This document shows positions 42,513-51,489 of a stretch of DNA of 64,000 nucleotides, one piece after another; within the stretch, counting starts at the first letter, position 1; each line of letters opens with the position of its first letter. The notes beneath the pieces are model-generated. The model worked only from the letters and a program-made list of their open reading frames with translations, was not told the DNA's origin and did no database searches. Source of the stretch: Actinophytocola xanthii (GTDB lineage: Bacteria; Actinomycetota; Actinomycetes; Mycobacteriales; Pseudonocardiaceae); the NCBI RefSeq assembly GCF_001921205.1, contig NZ_MSIE01000040.1:1-64000 (forward strand). Direction: 5' to 3'. A program made the translations under genes and the position numbers.

Positions 42513-43583
42513 CTACTCGACGGTGAGCACGACCCGGCCGAAGGTGTCGTCGGTCTCCAGCAGACGGTGGGCGCCGGCGGCCTCGGTCAGGGTGAACTCC
42601 TCGGCGTTGACCGGTACCCGCAGCCCGTCCGCCACGTCCTTCCAGGTGGCCTCGAAGTCGGCCGGACGCGCGGTCCGCACCGTGCGGATCGACTGGCTAC
42701 GCAGGTACATCGCCCGCAGGTCCACCTCGACCCTGGCGTCCTCGAGGGCGCCCGAGCAGACCACGGAGCCGCCGGTCGCGAGCACCTCCTGCAGGCGGCT
42801 CCACACGGGAGCGTCCACCACGTTGTCGATCACCGCGGCCACGCCGCGGCCGCCGGTGGCCGCGGCGAGCTGGGCCGGGAAGCCCGCGTCGGTGGTGTCC
42901 ACGACCAGCTCGGCGCCCAGGGCACGCAACCGGTCGTGCTTCCAGCTCTGCCGGGTACCCGCGACCACGCGAATCCCCCGGTGCACAGCCATCGCCACCA
43001 CCGCGGAGCCCAGCGCCCCGCCCGCGGCCGGCACCAGCAGCCAGTCCCCGGGCACGACCTCGCTGACCTCGAGCTGGCGGTGCGCCACCGCGCCGTTGAG
43101 CGCGAGGGCGCAGGCCTCCCGGTCGGACACACCGTCCGGAACCGGGAGCACAGCAGCCTCGGGCACCACGCAGTACTGCGCGTAGGCGCCCTGCCGGTGC
43201 ACGCCGAGCAGCTCGAGCCCGCCGCACCGCTCCTGGTGCCCCTGGTCGCAGCCGGCGCACCGGCCACAGCTGAGCACCGGGAACACCACGACCCGCTGCC
43301 CCGGCGCGGTCACGGGGACCCCGGGACCGCTCGCCACCACCTCGCCGACGTGGTCGGCGCCGAGGAGGTGCGGGAACCGCACCGCCCGCGCGAAGGGCAG
43401 CCGACCGGCCCGGGTGGCCAGGTCCAGCGTGCGGCCGACGGAGACCGCCCGGACGCGCACCAGCACCTCGCCGGGCCCGGGTTCGGGCACCGGCACCTGG
43501 TTCACCTCGAGGACCTCCGGACCGCCGAACCCGGTCAGCACGACCGCGGTCATCTCGGCTGGAATCGTGGTCATGGCGGTCAC
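42513..43583 (-). CDS. Zinc-type alcohol dehydrogenase family enzyme with atypical active site
   Basis: 356 residues. The structural zinc loop is complete (SCGRCAGCDQGHQERC, four Cys), and the Rossmann stretch is LLVPAAGGALGSAVVAMA. The catalytic zinc Cys normally found near residue 40 is replaced (RAVSVGRTLDLA), and the following GHE motif reads LGADHVGEV. It is therefore probably a reductase of the quinone/enoyl type rather than a classical alcohol dehydrogenase. GTG at 43583 overlaps the stop of the P450 gene, showing coupling; ATG at 43574 is an alternative start. Likely works on the oxidised product of the P450s. Confidence 0.8.
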   Translation of the reverse strand: MTAMTTIPAEMTAVVLTGFGGPEVLEVNQVPVPEPGPGEVLVRVRAVSVGRTLDLATRAGRLPFARAVRFPHLLGADHVGEVVASGPGVPVTAPGQRVVVFPVLSCGRCAGCDQGHQERCGGLELLGVHRQGAYAQYCVVPEAAVLPVPDGVSDREACALALNGAVAHRQLEVSEVVPGDWLLVPAAGGALGSAVVAMAVHRGIRVVAGTRQSWKHDRLRALGAELVVDTTDAGFPAQLAAATGGRGVAAVIDNVVDAPVWSRLQEVLATGGSVVCSGALEDARVEVDLRAMYLRSQSIRTVRTARPADFEATWKDVADGLRVPVNAEEFTLTEAAGAHRLLETDDTFGRVVLTVE

Positions 43584-44788
43584 CAGGTCATCGGGAGCGT
43601 GTGCAGCGTGTGCAGCGACATGGTCGGCTTGAGCTGGAGCTCCTCCCGGGGAACCGCGAGGCGCAGCGTCGGGAACCGCTTGAACAACGAGGTGAGCACG
43701 ATCCGCAGCTCGGCGCGGGCGAGCGGCGCGCCGAGGCAGGAGTGCGCCCCGCCGCCGAAGCCGAGGTGGTCACGGTTGTCCCGCTCCGGGATGAACTCCG
43801 CCGGGTTCTCGTAGCGCCGCTTGTCCCGGTTGCAGGCACCGACCGGCACGAGCACGGCCTCCCCGGCCGAGATCTTCGTGCCGCCGATCTCGACGTCCTC
43901 GGTGAGGATCGCCAGCGGACCGCCGTCCCCGATCGGGTTGATCCGGATCAGTTCCTCCACATACGCGTCCACACAGGAGGGGTCGCTGACGAACCGCTTG
44001 AGGTGCTCGGGGTTGTCCAGCAGCGTCACGACCGCACCGTTGATCATGCTGAGCGTCGTCTCGTGGCCCGCGATGCACAGGAACATGATCAGCATGACCA
44101 GGTCCCCGTCGTTGAGCTTGCCCTCGTCCATCGACTTGACGAGCATGCCCATCAGGTCGTCGCTCGGCTCCTTGCGCTTGAACTCAGCCAGCTCGAGGAT
44201 GTAGCCCGCCATCTTCATCTGCTGGGCCATCAGCTCCTCTGGCGAGTCCGCCGTGACCGTGAGCAGCGAGTTGCACCAGTCGTGTACGAGGGCCTCGCCG
44301 TCCGGCGGCACGCCGAGCAGCTGGCAGATCATCGCGATCGGCACCGGGAGGGAGAGGGTCTCCACCAGGTTGACCGGCGGCGTCATCTCCTCCATCGCGT
44401 CGAGCAGCCGGTCGGTGGTCGCCTGCATCTGCGGCTCCATCGCCTTGACCTTCCGCGCGGTGAAGGCACCGGCGGCCAGCCGCCGCAGCCGCATGTTCTC
44501 CGGCGGGTCGCTGGTGGTCAGCATGCCGGGTGGCGGGCGCAGCGTCGAGAACCACGGCGCGTCGGGCTCGCAGAGCAGCTTGCGGCTGTAGATGTTCTCC
44601 CGGTCGATGAGGATCTCCTTCGCGTCCTCGAACCGGGTGACCAACCGGACCACGTCACCGGTCGGCAGCGTCACCTTCGCGGCCGGCTCGTGTTCCTGGA
44701 GCTGGTTGTACAGCTCCGGGTGCTCGTAGGCGTGCGCGCGTGCGAACGGGAATGCCGGACATCCACCCGGCTTGAACGAACTGTCCAC
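43580..44788 (-). CDS. Cytochrome P450 (bacterial class I)
   Basis: 402 residues. I-helix oxygen-binding motif AGHETT (about 240), K-helix EELIR, haem loop FGGGAHSCLGAPLAR with the Cys ligand near 350. It resembles CYP105/CYP107-type tailoring hydroxylases. It needs ferredoxin and reductase, none of which is in the window. ATG at 44788. The dehydrogenase gene follows by a 4-base overlap and another P450 precedes by 26 bases, a three-gene operon. Confidence 0.93.
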   Translation of the reverse strand: MDSSFKPGGCPAFPFARAHAYEHPELYNQLQEHEPAAKVTLPTGDVVRLVTRFEDAKEILIDRENIYSRKLLCEPDAPWFSTLRPPPGMLTTSDPPENMRLRRLAAGAFTARKVKAMEPQMQATTDRLLDAMEEMTPPVNLVETLSLPVPIAMICQLLGVPPDGEALVHDWCNSLLTVTADSPEELMAQQMKMAGYILELAEFKRKEPSDDLMGMLVKSMDEGKLNDGDLVMLIMFLCIAGHETTLSMINGAVVTLLDNPEHLKRFVSDPSCVDAYVEELIRINPIGDGGPLAILTEDVEIGGTKISAGEAVLVPVGACNRDKRRYENPAEFIPERDNRDHLGFGGGAHSCLGAPLARAELRIVLTSLFKRFPTLRLAVPREELQLKPTMSLHTLHTLPMTW

Positions 44789-44814
44789 CGTCTATCCCCT
44801 TTGTCCTGTTGCGA

Positions 44815-46026
44815 TTACCAGCGGACGGGTACTTCGTCCAAGCCGCCGACGAGAAGTCCTTCGTGCGTACGCAGCTCGTCACTCGGCACGGCCAGGTCGA
44901 GCGTCGGGATGCGACGGAGCAGGATCTCAAGCGAGACCTGTAGCTCGGTCCTGGCGAGCGACGCGCCGACGCACGAGAACTGGCCACCGCCGAAGGTGAC
45001 ATGCGGGTTTGGCGCCCGATTGAGATCCATTGTGGACGGATCGGTGAACATGTTGCCGTCCCGGTTGGCCGCACCCATGTTGCAGATGACCGTGGTTCCC
45101 GCGGGCAGCGTGCCGAACGACAGGTCGATGTCGGCACTGACGTAGCGCGGGATACCGAAGCCGGGGTTGACGTCGAAGCGCAGGATCTCCTCGACCGCGT
45201 AGCGGATCAGCGAGCGGTCGGCGAGCAGCCGCTCCCAGCGCTCGCGCTCGGCCAACAGCATCGCCACCATCTTGCCGATCATGTTCGAGGTCGCCTCGTG
45301 GCCGGCGATCAGCAGCCCCTGGGCGGTCAGCAGGAGCTCGGTCTCGCTCAGCCGTCCGTCACCGGAGTCGGTGACCTCGATCAGCGAGCTGATCAGGTCC
45401 TCGCCCGGGTTCTCGCGGAGCTTGCCGATGTGCTCCATGAGGTACTGGGCGAACTCGGCCTGCGAGGAGTTGATCTCGTCCTGGGTGAACCGGGACATGT
45501 TGACCATGACGTTCGACCAGTGCCCGAACCGGTCCCGGTCGGACTCGGGAACGCCGAGCAGCAGGCCGATCACCCATACCGGCAGCGGGAAGCCGAACTC
45601 CTCGCTGAGGTCGGCCGGCGGCCCCTTCTCCAAGATCTGGTCGATGAGCTCCTCGGCCTTGGCCTCGATCCGCGGCCGCATCTCGATCATCCGGCGGGCG
45701 GTGAAGTAGCGGCTGACGAGCTTGCGCCACCGCTCGTGCCCCTGTCCGGACGCGATGGACACCTCGCCGCCGAAGAGGCCGCCGTCCTCCTCGTCGGAGA
45801 TCCTCGCCGCGTCGGCGGTGTCGAGCTGGCGGTTGAACCTCGGGTCGAACAGGACGGCGCGGACGTCCTCGTAGCGGGTGAGCAGAACGGCCTCGTCACC
45901 ACTGGCGAGCCGGATCCGGGCGACCGGGCACTCGGCCCGTAACCGCTCCCACTCCGGGGAGGGCTCCAGCGCGGAGGGATTCGGTAGCGGGTAGTCCAGG
46001 ACGGTGTCGTTGCGCTCGACGGTCAC
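44815..46026 (-). CDS. Cytochrome P450 (bacterial class I)
   Basis: 403 residues. I-helix AGHEAT, K-helix EEILR, haem loop FGGGQFSCVGASLAR. Only the general fold is shared with the neighbouring P450; the two differ throughout, so they are not a recent duplication. GTG at 46026 has TTTGGAGG upstream. It is the promoter-proximal gene of the minus-strand P450-P450-dehydrogenase operon and marks the probable right edge of the biosynthetic cluster. Confidence 0.93.
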   Translation of the reverse strand: MTVERNDTVLDYPLPNPSALEPSPEWERLRAECPVARIRLASGDEAVLLTRYEDVRAVLFDPRFNRQLDTADAARISDEEDGGLFGGEVSIASGQGHERWRKLVSRYFTARRMIEMRPRIEAKAEELIDQILEKGPPADLSEEFGFPLPVWVIGLLLGVPESDRDRFGHWSNVMVNMSRFTQDEINSSQAEFAQYLMEHIGKLRENPGEDLISSLIEVTDSGDGRLSETELLLTAQGLLIAGHEATSNMIGKMVAMLLAERERWERLLADRSLIRYAVEEILRFDVNPGFGIPRYVSADIDLSFGTLPAGTTVICNMGAANRDGNMFTDPSTMDLNRAPNPHVTFGGGQFSCVGASLARTELQVSLEILLRRIPTLDLAVPSDELRTHEGLLVGGLDEVPVRW

Positions 46027-46260
46027 AGAGCCTCCAAAGGGGACGGGCTGCGCCGAGCGTTGCCCAGCTGCGGGATGGACTTCAACGGACGGGGATGAGC
46101 CCCATGGTCATTCTCGAGTGAACCGCGACCGCCCTGTCCTTTTCGGACCCGTTTGTGGCGTGTCCGATGATCATGGTGAGGACCGGGATGGTCTCTCTCG
46201 GTCACCCGGAAGGTCGCGCGGGCGGGCGAGCCGGCCGCTCCTCGCCTATGGTGGGGCGCC

Positions 46261-47568
46261 GTGGCCGAACCAACGCGGCGGGTCTACCTGCACGTCGGCA
46301 CCCCGAAGAGCGGGACCACGTACCTGCAGGAGGTGCTGTGGCGCAACCGCGAACCGCTCGCCGTGGCCGGCGTCCTGTACCCGGGCGACCGGCCCGACCG
46401 CCAGTTCCTCGCCACGCTCGACCTGCTCGGTCTGACCTTCCACGGGCACAGCGACCCCGACGTGCCCGGGTCCTGGGACCGCCTCGCCGAGCAGGTCCGG
46501 GCCTGGCCCGGGACCTCGGTGGTCTCCCACGAGATGCTCGCCCCCGCCGACGAACGGACGGCGGCCCGCGCCCTCGCGTCCTTCGGCGACGCCGAGGTGC
46601 ACCTCGTGTGCACCGCCCGCGACCTGGCCAGGCAACTGCCCGCGGTCTGGCAGGAGGACGTCAAGAACCGCGGCCAGCTGACCTTCGCGGAGTTCTCCCG
46701 CTCGCTGCGCGGTCTCGACGAGGACACCGACCCTTACCACGCGCGGACCTTCTGGGGGTACCAGGACGTCCCCGCCGTGCTGCGGACCTGGTCCGCCGGG
46801 TTGCCCCCGGACCGCGTCCACGTCCTGCCGCTGCCTCGGGGCGCCGCCGCGGGCGCGCTGTGGTCGCGCTTCGCCCGCGTCCTGGGCGTGGACCCGGCGC
46901 TGGGCGAGGACGAGGACGAGGTCCGCAACCCCTCGACCGGCGTCGTGGAGACCACGCTGCTGCGCCTGCTGAACAGCGCCGGCGTGGCCGACGACCTCCC
47001 CTGGCCCGCGTACGAGAGCCTGGTCAAGACCTTCCTCGCGGTGGAGGTGCTGGCGTCGCGACCGGGCTCGGTGCCGCTGACCCTCCCGGCCGGCGACCGC
47101 GACTGGGTGCGGCGGTGGAGCGAGCAGGCCGTGGCGGCGCTGCGGCGGGCCGGCTACGACGTCGTCGGCGACCTGGCCGACCTGCTGCCGGCGGACGGGG
47201 AGGAGCGGCGTGAGACCCACCCGGACGGAGCCGACCCCGCCGAGCTGGCCGACGCGGCGGTCTACGCCCTGGCGGCGACCCTGCGCCTGGTGGAGCGGGA
47301 GCGCGCGCGGTTCGCCGAGGAACAGGCCCGGTCGGCCGAGGAGCACGAGCGGGTGGTCGAGGAGCTGCGGCGGGCGGGCCTGCGCGAGGTGCTGGCGCGG
47401 CGCCACGGGCACGCCCCGCGGGTGCGCTGGATGCTCGACCGCTACCGGGGAGCGCGTTCCCGCCTGCGCGCGCTGACCGGCGCCCGCCGGTCAGCCGGTG
47501 GCCACCAGCCAGGCCGTCCCGCCGAGGGCGGTGGCGACCACGAGCCCCTGCAGCACCGGCACGGGTAG
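46261..47568 (+). CDS. Sulfotransferase-fold protein
   Basis: 435 residues. VYLHVGTPKSGTTYLQEVLW at residues 7-26 is the PAPS-binding P-loop of sulfotransferase-like proteins; the 3'-phosphate region may be TARDLARQLPAVWQEDVK. The last 150 residues contain a charged helix (ARFAEEQARSAEEHERVVEELRR) and a basic, low-complexity tail. The tail overlaps the TauE-like gene by 78 bases, so the true end may lie earlier or the overlap is real. GTG at 46261. It could sulfate a cluster product, but equally belong to surface polysaccharide metabolism. Confidence 0.7.
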   Translation: MAEPTRRVYLHVGTPKSGTTYLQEVLWRNREPLAVAGVLYPGDRPDRQFLATLDLLGLTFHGHSDPDVPGSWDRLAEQVRAWPGTSVVSHEMLAPADERTAARALASFGDAEVHLVCTARDLARQLPAVWQEDVKNRGQLTFAEFSRSLRGLDEDTDPYHARTFWGYQDVPAVLRTWSAGLPPDRVHVLPLPRGAAAGALWSRFARVLGVDPALGEDEDEVRNPSTGVVETTLLRLLNSAGVADDLPWPAYESLVKTFLAVEVLASRPGSVPLTLPAGDRDWVRRWSEQAVAALRRAGYDVVGDLADLLPADGEERRETHPDGADPAELADAAVYALAATLRLVERERARFAEEQARSAEEHERVVEELRRAGLREVLARRHGHAPRVRWMLDRYRGARSRLRALTGARRSAGGHQPGRPAEGGGDHEPLQHRHG

Positions 47569-48219
47569 CCGTCCGACCACCCTGGTGCCGAGCCAGCCGC
47601 CCGCGGCGGCGGGAGCGGCGAGCAGGGCGGCGAGCCCCCAGTCGACCAGCCCGGTGAGCGCGAACGCCACGCTCACCAGCACGGCCATCACCAGCAGCAG
47701 CACGTTGCGGGTGCGCATCAGGTCCCGCGCCGGCATGGCGGCGAACCCCGGCGCCAGGGCGAGCACCGCGAAGGCCAGCGTGCCTGTGCCGACGCCGACC
47801 ATCCCGGCGTAGACGCCGCAGGTGAACGTGGCCCCGGCGGTGGCGGACGGGCCCAGCGTCCGGCCGGCGCGGCGGACCAGCCGCCGCACCGGTTCCTGGA
47901 CGACGACCAGCACCGCTGCCGGGAGCAGGCACCACGGCGCGACCGCCTGGAACGTCTGCGGTGGGGCGAGCACGAGCAGCGCGACGCCGGCGAGGGTGCC
48001 GGCGCAGCCCGCCGCGAGCGGCCGCGAACCCGGGCCATGGGTTCGGAGCAGGCGGAACCCGCCGAGGAACGAGACCGGCGTGACCAGCTGCGTGGTGGCG
48101 TGGGCGGTGATCGCCGGCACGCCCGAGGCGCTGAGGGCGAGGAAGGTGACCACCGCTCCGCCGCCGCCCGCGGTGTTGAGGAAACCCGTCACCAGGGCGG
48201 CGATGATCTCGAGCCTCAT
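47491..48219 (-). CDS. TauE/SafE-family sulfite/organosulfur exporter
   Basis: 242 residues, about eight membrane helices. The family's opening is GFLNTAGGGGAVVTFLALSASGVPAITAHATTQ and the second repeat GVYAGMVGVGTGTLAFAVLAL. Such permeases export sulfite, sulfoacetate or related anions. ATG at 48219; the open frame continues upstream, but that is antisense to hrpB. Its partner may be the neighbouring sulfotransferase-like gene, since both concern sulfur, but that is speculation. Confidence 0.8.
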   Translation of the reverse strand: MRLEIIAALVTGFLNTAGGGGAVVTFLALSASGVPAITAHATTQLVTPVSFLGGFRLLRTHGPGSRPLAAGCAGTLAGVALLVLAPPQTFQAVAPWCLLPAAVLVVVQEPVRRLVRRAGRTLGPSATAGATFTCGVYAGMVGVGTGTLAFAVLALAPGFAAMPARDLMRTRNVLLLVMAVLVSVAFALTGLVDWGLAALLAAPAAAGGWLGTRVVGRLPVPVLQGLVVATALGGTAWLVATG

Positions 48220-48263
48220 TCGGGCGTGTCGTCCGGGTAGGGGCTCCTGATCACGCGCGCCAT

Positions 48264-48279
48264 TCGAACAAACATTCGA
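48264..48279. promoter_or_regulatory. LexA (SOS) box-like site between tauE-like and hrpB
   Basis: TCGAACAAACATTCGA matches the actinobacterial LexA consensus TCGAAC-N4-GTTCGA at all but one base. It lies 63 bases before the hrpB start and 44 bases before the TauE start. Damage-induced expression of the helicase is the natural inference. Confidence 0.6.
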
Positions 48280-48342
48280 GAGGGTGTCAAGGCGGGGCGA
48301 GGGTGCGTCCGCGCAGCCCCGGTCACCGGGCAGACTCGTGGC

Positions 48343-50793
48343 ATGCGGCTGCCCGATCTCCCGGTCCGCGCGGTGCTCGACGACGTGCGTGCCGCGCTCA
48401 CCGACAGCGGCCGCGCCGTGCTGGTCGCCCCGCCGGGCACCGGGAAGACGACCGTCGTCCCGCTGGCCCTGGCCGAGGGCGTCGAGGGCCGCGTGGTGGT
48501 CGCCGAGCCGAGGCGGCTGGCCGCGCGCGCGGCCGCGACGCGGATGGCCGCGCTGCTGGGCGAACCCGTCGGCCGCACCGTCGGCTACGCAGTGCGCGGT
48601 GACCGGAAGGTGTCCCGGTCCACGCGGGTCGAGGTCGTCACGACCGGCCTGCTGGTGCGCCGGCTGCAGGGCGACCCGAGCCTGCCGGGCACGGACGTCG
48701 TGGTGCTCGACGAGTGCCACGAACGCCACCTCGACGCCGACCTCCTGCTGGCGCTGCTGCTGGACGCGCGGGCGGGTCTGCGTCCGGACCTGCGCCTGCT
48801 CGCGACCTCGGCGACGGTGGCGACCGACCGGCTCGCGGCGGTGTTGGGCGAGGCGACACCGGTCGTGCGGGCCCTCGCCCGGACCTACCCGGTCTCGGTC
48901 AGCCACCTCCCGCCGGCGCGGGGCGAGCGCGTGGAGGCGTGTGTGGCCAGGGCCGTCCGGCGCGCCCTGGCCGAGACGGACGGCGACGTGCTGGCGTTCC
49001 TGCCGGGCGTGGCCGAGATCGCCCGGACCACCGCGCTGCTCGACGGCCTCGACGTGGTCCCGCTGCACGGCCGGCTGTCCGCGGCGCGCCAGGACGCGGC
49101 CCTGGTACCCGGCTCCTCCCGGCGCGTGGTGCTGGCCACCGCCGTCGCCGAGTCCAGCCTGACCGTGCCGGGCGTGCGGGCGGTGGTGGACTCCGGGCTG
49201 GCTCGCGTGCCGCGGATGGACCACCGGCGAGGACTGGGCGGCCTGGCCACGACCAGGGTGTCGGCCTCGGTGGCCGAGCAGCGCGCCGGGCGGGCCGGGC
49301 GGGAGGGGCCCGGCCGGGTCTACCGCTGCTGGCCCGAGCACGAGCAGGCCACGCTCCCCGCCCAGCCGGACCCGGAGATCAGGACGGCCGACCTGACCCG
49401 GCTCGCGCTCGAGCTGGCCTGCTGGGGCACGCCGGAGGGCACCGGCCTGGACTGGTGGGACCCGCCGCCGGCCGGGGCGCTGGCGGCCGGACGCGCGGTG
49501 CTGTCCGCGCTCGGCGCCCTGGACGCCACGGGCGGAGTCACCGGACGCGGCCGGCGGCTGGCGGAGATCGGCCTGCACCCGAGGCTGGCCAGGGCCCTGC
49601 TCGACGGGGCCGAGGCGATGGGGACCACCGCCGCGGCCGAGGTCGTCGCGCTGCTCGACGACGACACGCTGGCGACGGGCACCGACCTGTCCGACGCCCT
49701 GCGCGACCTGCGCGGGGGTGCCACCGACCGCGCCCGGCGGTGGCGCCGGGAGGTGCGGCGGCTCCGCGAGCTGGTGCCGGACCGGCCCGGCACCGGGAGC
49801 GCCGACCCGGCGCTGGTCGTCGGGCTCGCCCACCCCGAGCGGCTGGCCCGGCGACGGGCACCCGGCGCGCGGAGCTACCTCATGGCGGGCGGCACGGCGG
49901 TCGAGCTCGCCGGGGCGGCCGACAGCGAGTGGCTCGCCGTCGCGAGCGCGGACCGGCAGCCGGGCCGCAGCCACGGCACCATCCGCCTGGCCGCCCGGGC
50001 AGACGAGGAGCTGGCCGTCCGGGCCGCCCCGGCCATGCTGTCCACCGAGGAGCAGATCGCCTGGGTGGACGGCGACGTGGTGGCCCGCGAGATCACCAGC
50101 CTCGGTGCGATCGTCCTGCGGGAGCGCCGGCTGGCCGAGCCGGACCGCACGGCCGTGCGCGAGGCGCTGCTCGACGGGCTGCGCGGCGAGGGGCTCGCCC
50201 TGCTTCCCTGGCCGCCAGCCGCCACCCGGCTGCGGGCGAGACTGGCCCTGCTCCACCGCGCGCTGGGCGCCCCCTGGCCCGATGTCTCGGACGCGGCGTT
50301 GCTCGAGGCGGCGCCGCTGTGGCTCGGTCCGGAGCTGGCCGACGCCCGGCGCCGGGCCGACCTCGCCCGGGTGGACACCCACGCCGGGCTCTCCCGCCTG
50401 CTGCCCTGGCCGGCCGCGGCGCGGCTGGACGAGCTGGCGCCGGAGCGGCTGCCGGTCCCCTCCGGCAACCGGGTGCGCCTGGACTACTCGGCCGAGGAGC
50501 CGGTGCTCCCGGTGAAGGTGCAGGAGGTCTTCGGCTGGACCGCCACCCCCACGGTCGCCGACGGCCGGGTGCCGGTGCTGTTGCACCTGCTCTCGCCGGC
50601 CGGGCGGCCGGTCGCCGTCACCCGTGACCTCGAGTCGTTCTGGCGCACCGGGTACCACCAGGTCCGTTCGGAGCTGCGCGGCAGGTACCCGAAACACCCG
50701 TGGCCGCTCGACCCGAGCACGGCCGAGCCGACGGCGCGGACGCGCCCTACGACACCCCGAGCAGGATCTCCGCGAGCGCGGCCGGCTCGGTGA
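48343..50793 (+). CDS. hrpB: ATP-dependent RNA helicase HrpB
   Basis: 816 residues. DEAH-box motifs: I APPGTGKTT (about 29), II DECHER (about 125), III SAT, and VI QRAGRAGR (about 308). The C-terminal HrpB extension (HA2-like and HrpB_C) ends near SELRGRYPKHPWPLDP, the conserved tail of the family; the 28 residues after that are low-complexity. Its biological role in bacteria is not settled. ATG at 48343. It overlaps the hydrolase gene tail to tail by 47 bases, and the last 20 codons contain an 18-base match to the end of repeat copy B. Confidence 0.9.
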   Translation: MRLPDLPVRAVLDDVRAALTDSGRAVLVAPPGTGKTTVVPLALAEGVEGRVVVAEPRRLAARAAATRMAALLGEPVGRTVGYAVRGDRKVSRSTRVEVVTTGLLVRRLQGDPSLPGTDVVVLDECHERHLDADLLLALLLDARAGLRPDLRLLATSATVATDRLAAVLGEATPVVRALARTYPVSVSHLPPARGERVEACVARAVRRALAETDGDVLAFLPGVAEIARTTALLDGLDVVPLHGRLSAARQDAALVPGSSRRVVLATAVAESSLTVPGVRAVVDSGLARVPRMDHRRGLGGLATTRVSASVAEQRAGRAGREGPGRVYRCWPEHEQATLPAQPDPEIRTADLTRLALELACWGTPEGTGLDWWDPPPAGALAAGRAVLSALGALDATGGVTGRGRRLAEIGLHPRLARALLDGAEAMGTTAAAEVVALLDDDTLATGTDLSDALRDLRGGATDRARRWRREVRRLRELVPDRPGTGSADPALVVGLAHPERLARRRAPGARSYLMAGGTAVELAGAADSEWLAVASADRQPGRSHGTIRLAARADEELAVRAAPAMLSTEEQIAWVDGDVVAREITSLGAIVLRERRLAEPDRTAVREALLDGLRGEGLALLPWPPAATRLRARLALLHRALGAPWPDVSDAALLEAAPLWLGPELADARRRADLARVDTHAGLSRLLPWPAAARLDELAPERLPVPSGNRVRLDYSAEEPVLPVKVQEVFGWTATPTVADGRVPVLLHLLSPAGRPVAVTRDLESFWRTGYHQVRSELRGRYPKHPWPLDPSTAEPTARTRPTTPRAGSPRARPAR

Positions 50794-51478
50794 ACATCGG
50801 CCAGTGCCACGTGGGCAGCTCGGCGTAGGTCCAGCGGTCACCGCCCATGTGCGCGAACAGCGGGACCTCGGCGGCCCAGCCCCGTGCCTGCTCCTCGGTG
50901 AACTCGCAGGCGACGCAGAGCCGGGGCAGCGTCTCCCACTGCCCGGTCAGCGAGACCGGTGTGGTGGCCGTGGCCCACGGCTGGGGGACGGCGCGTTCGC
51001 GCAGCGCGGTGAGCACCGCCTGGTCCAGGTCCGGGACCGCCGAGGCGAGCTGCTCCCAGGGCGGCGGGGGCAGCCGCCACCCGTCCCCCTCGGCGGCGAC
51101 CCGAGCCGCGTTGGCCTCGTGCTCCTCGGCCCCGAAGTCCGCCATGGCCATCCCGTCGGGCAGCGGACCGGTGTCCACGAACACCAGCTGGGCGATCCGC
51201 TTCGGAGCGCGGTCGGCGACGCCGGCGATCACCGCGGCGCCGCCGTAGCTGTGGCCGACGAGGACGACGTCGGTGAGGTCCTCGTAGTGCAGCAGGTTGA
51301 GCACGTCGGTCACGTGCACCGCGAGGTCGGTCTGGGGCGTGGCGAGGTGGACGCGCTCGGCCATCCCGGTGAGGGAGAGCGCGTGCACCTCGTGACCCCG
51401 GGCACGCAGTGCCTCGGTGACCGGGCGCCAGGCCCAGGCACCGAGCCAGTAGCCGGGAATCAGGACGTAGGTCGTCAT
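50747..51478 (-). CDS. Alpha/beta hydrolase, EstC/salicylate-esterase-like
   Basis: 243 residues. YVLIPGYWLGAWAWRPVTEALR contains the oxyanion-region motif, VVLVGHSYGGAA the nucleophile elbow (Ser near 96), and LPTWHWPMFTEP the catalytic His near 229. It resembles plant-type methylesterase/hydroxynitrile-lyase-like alpha/beta hydrolases. ATG at 51478. It is divergent from a WYL regulator, an arrangement that usually means control, but a 165-bp repeat element now sits between the two. Confidence 0.85.
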   Translation of the reverse strand: MTTYVLIPGYWLGAWAWRPVTEALRARGHEVHALSLTGMAERVHLATPQTDLAVHVTDVLNLLHYEDLTDVVLVGHSYGGAAVIAGVADRAPKRIAQLVFVDTGPLPDGMAMADFGAEEHEANAARVAAEGDGWRLPPPPWEQLASAVPDLDQAVLTALRERAVPQPWATATTPVSLTGQWETLPRLCVACEFTEEQARGWAAEVPLFAHMGGDRWTYAELPTWHWPMFTEPAALAEILLGVS

Positions 51479-51489
51479 GCGCGCACGCT

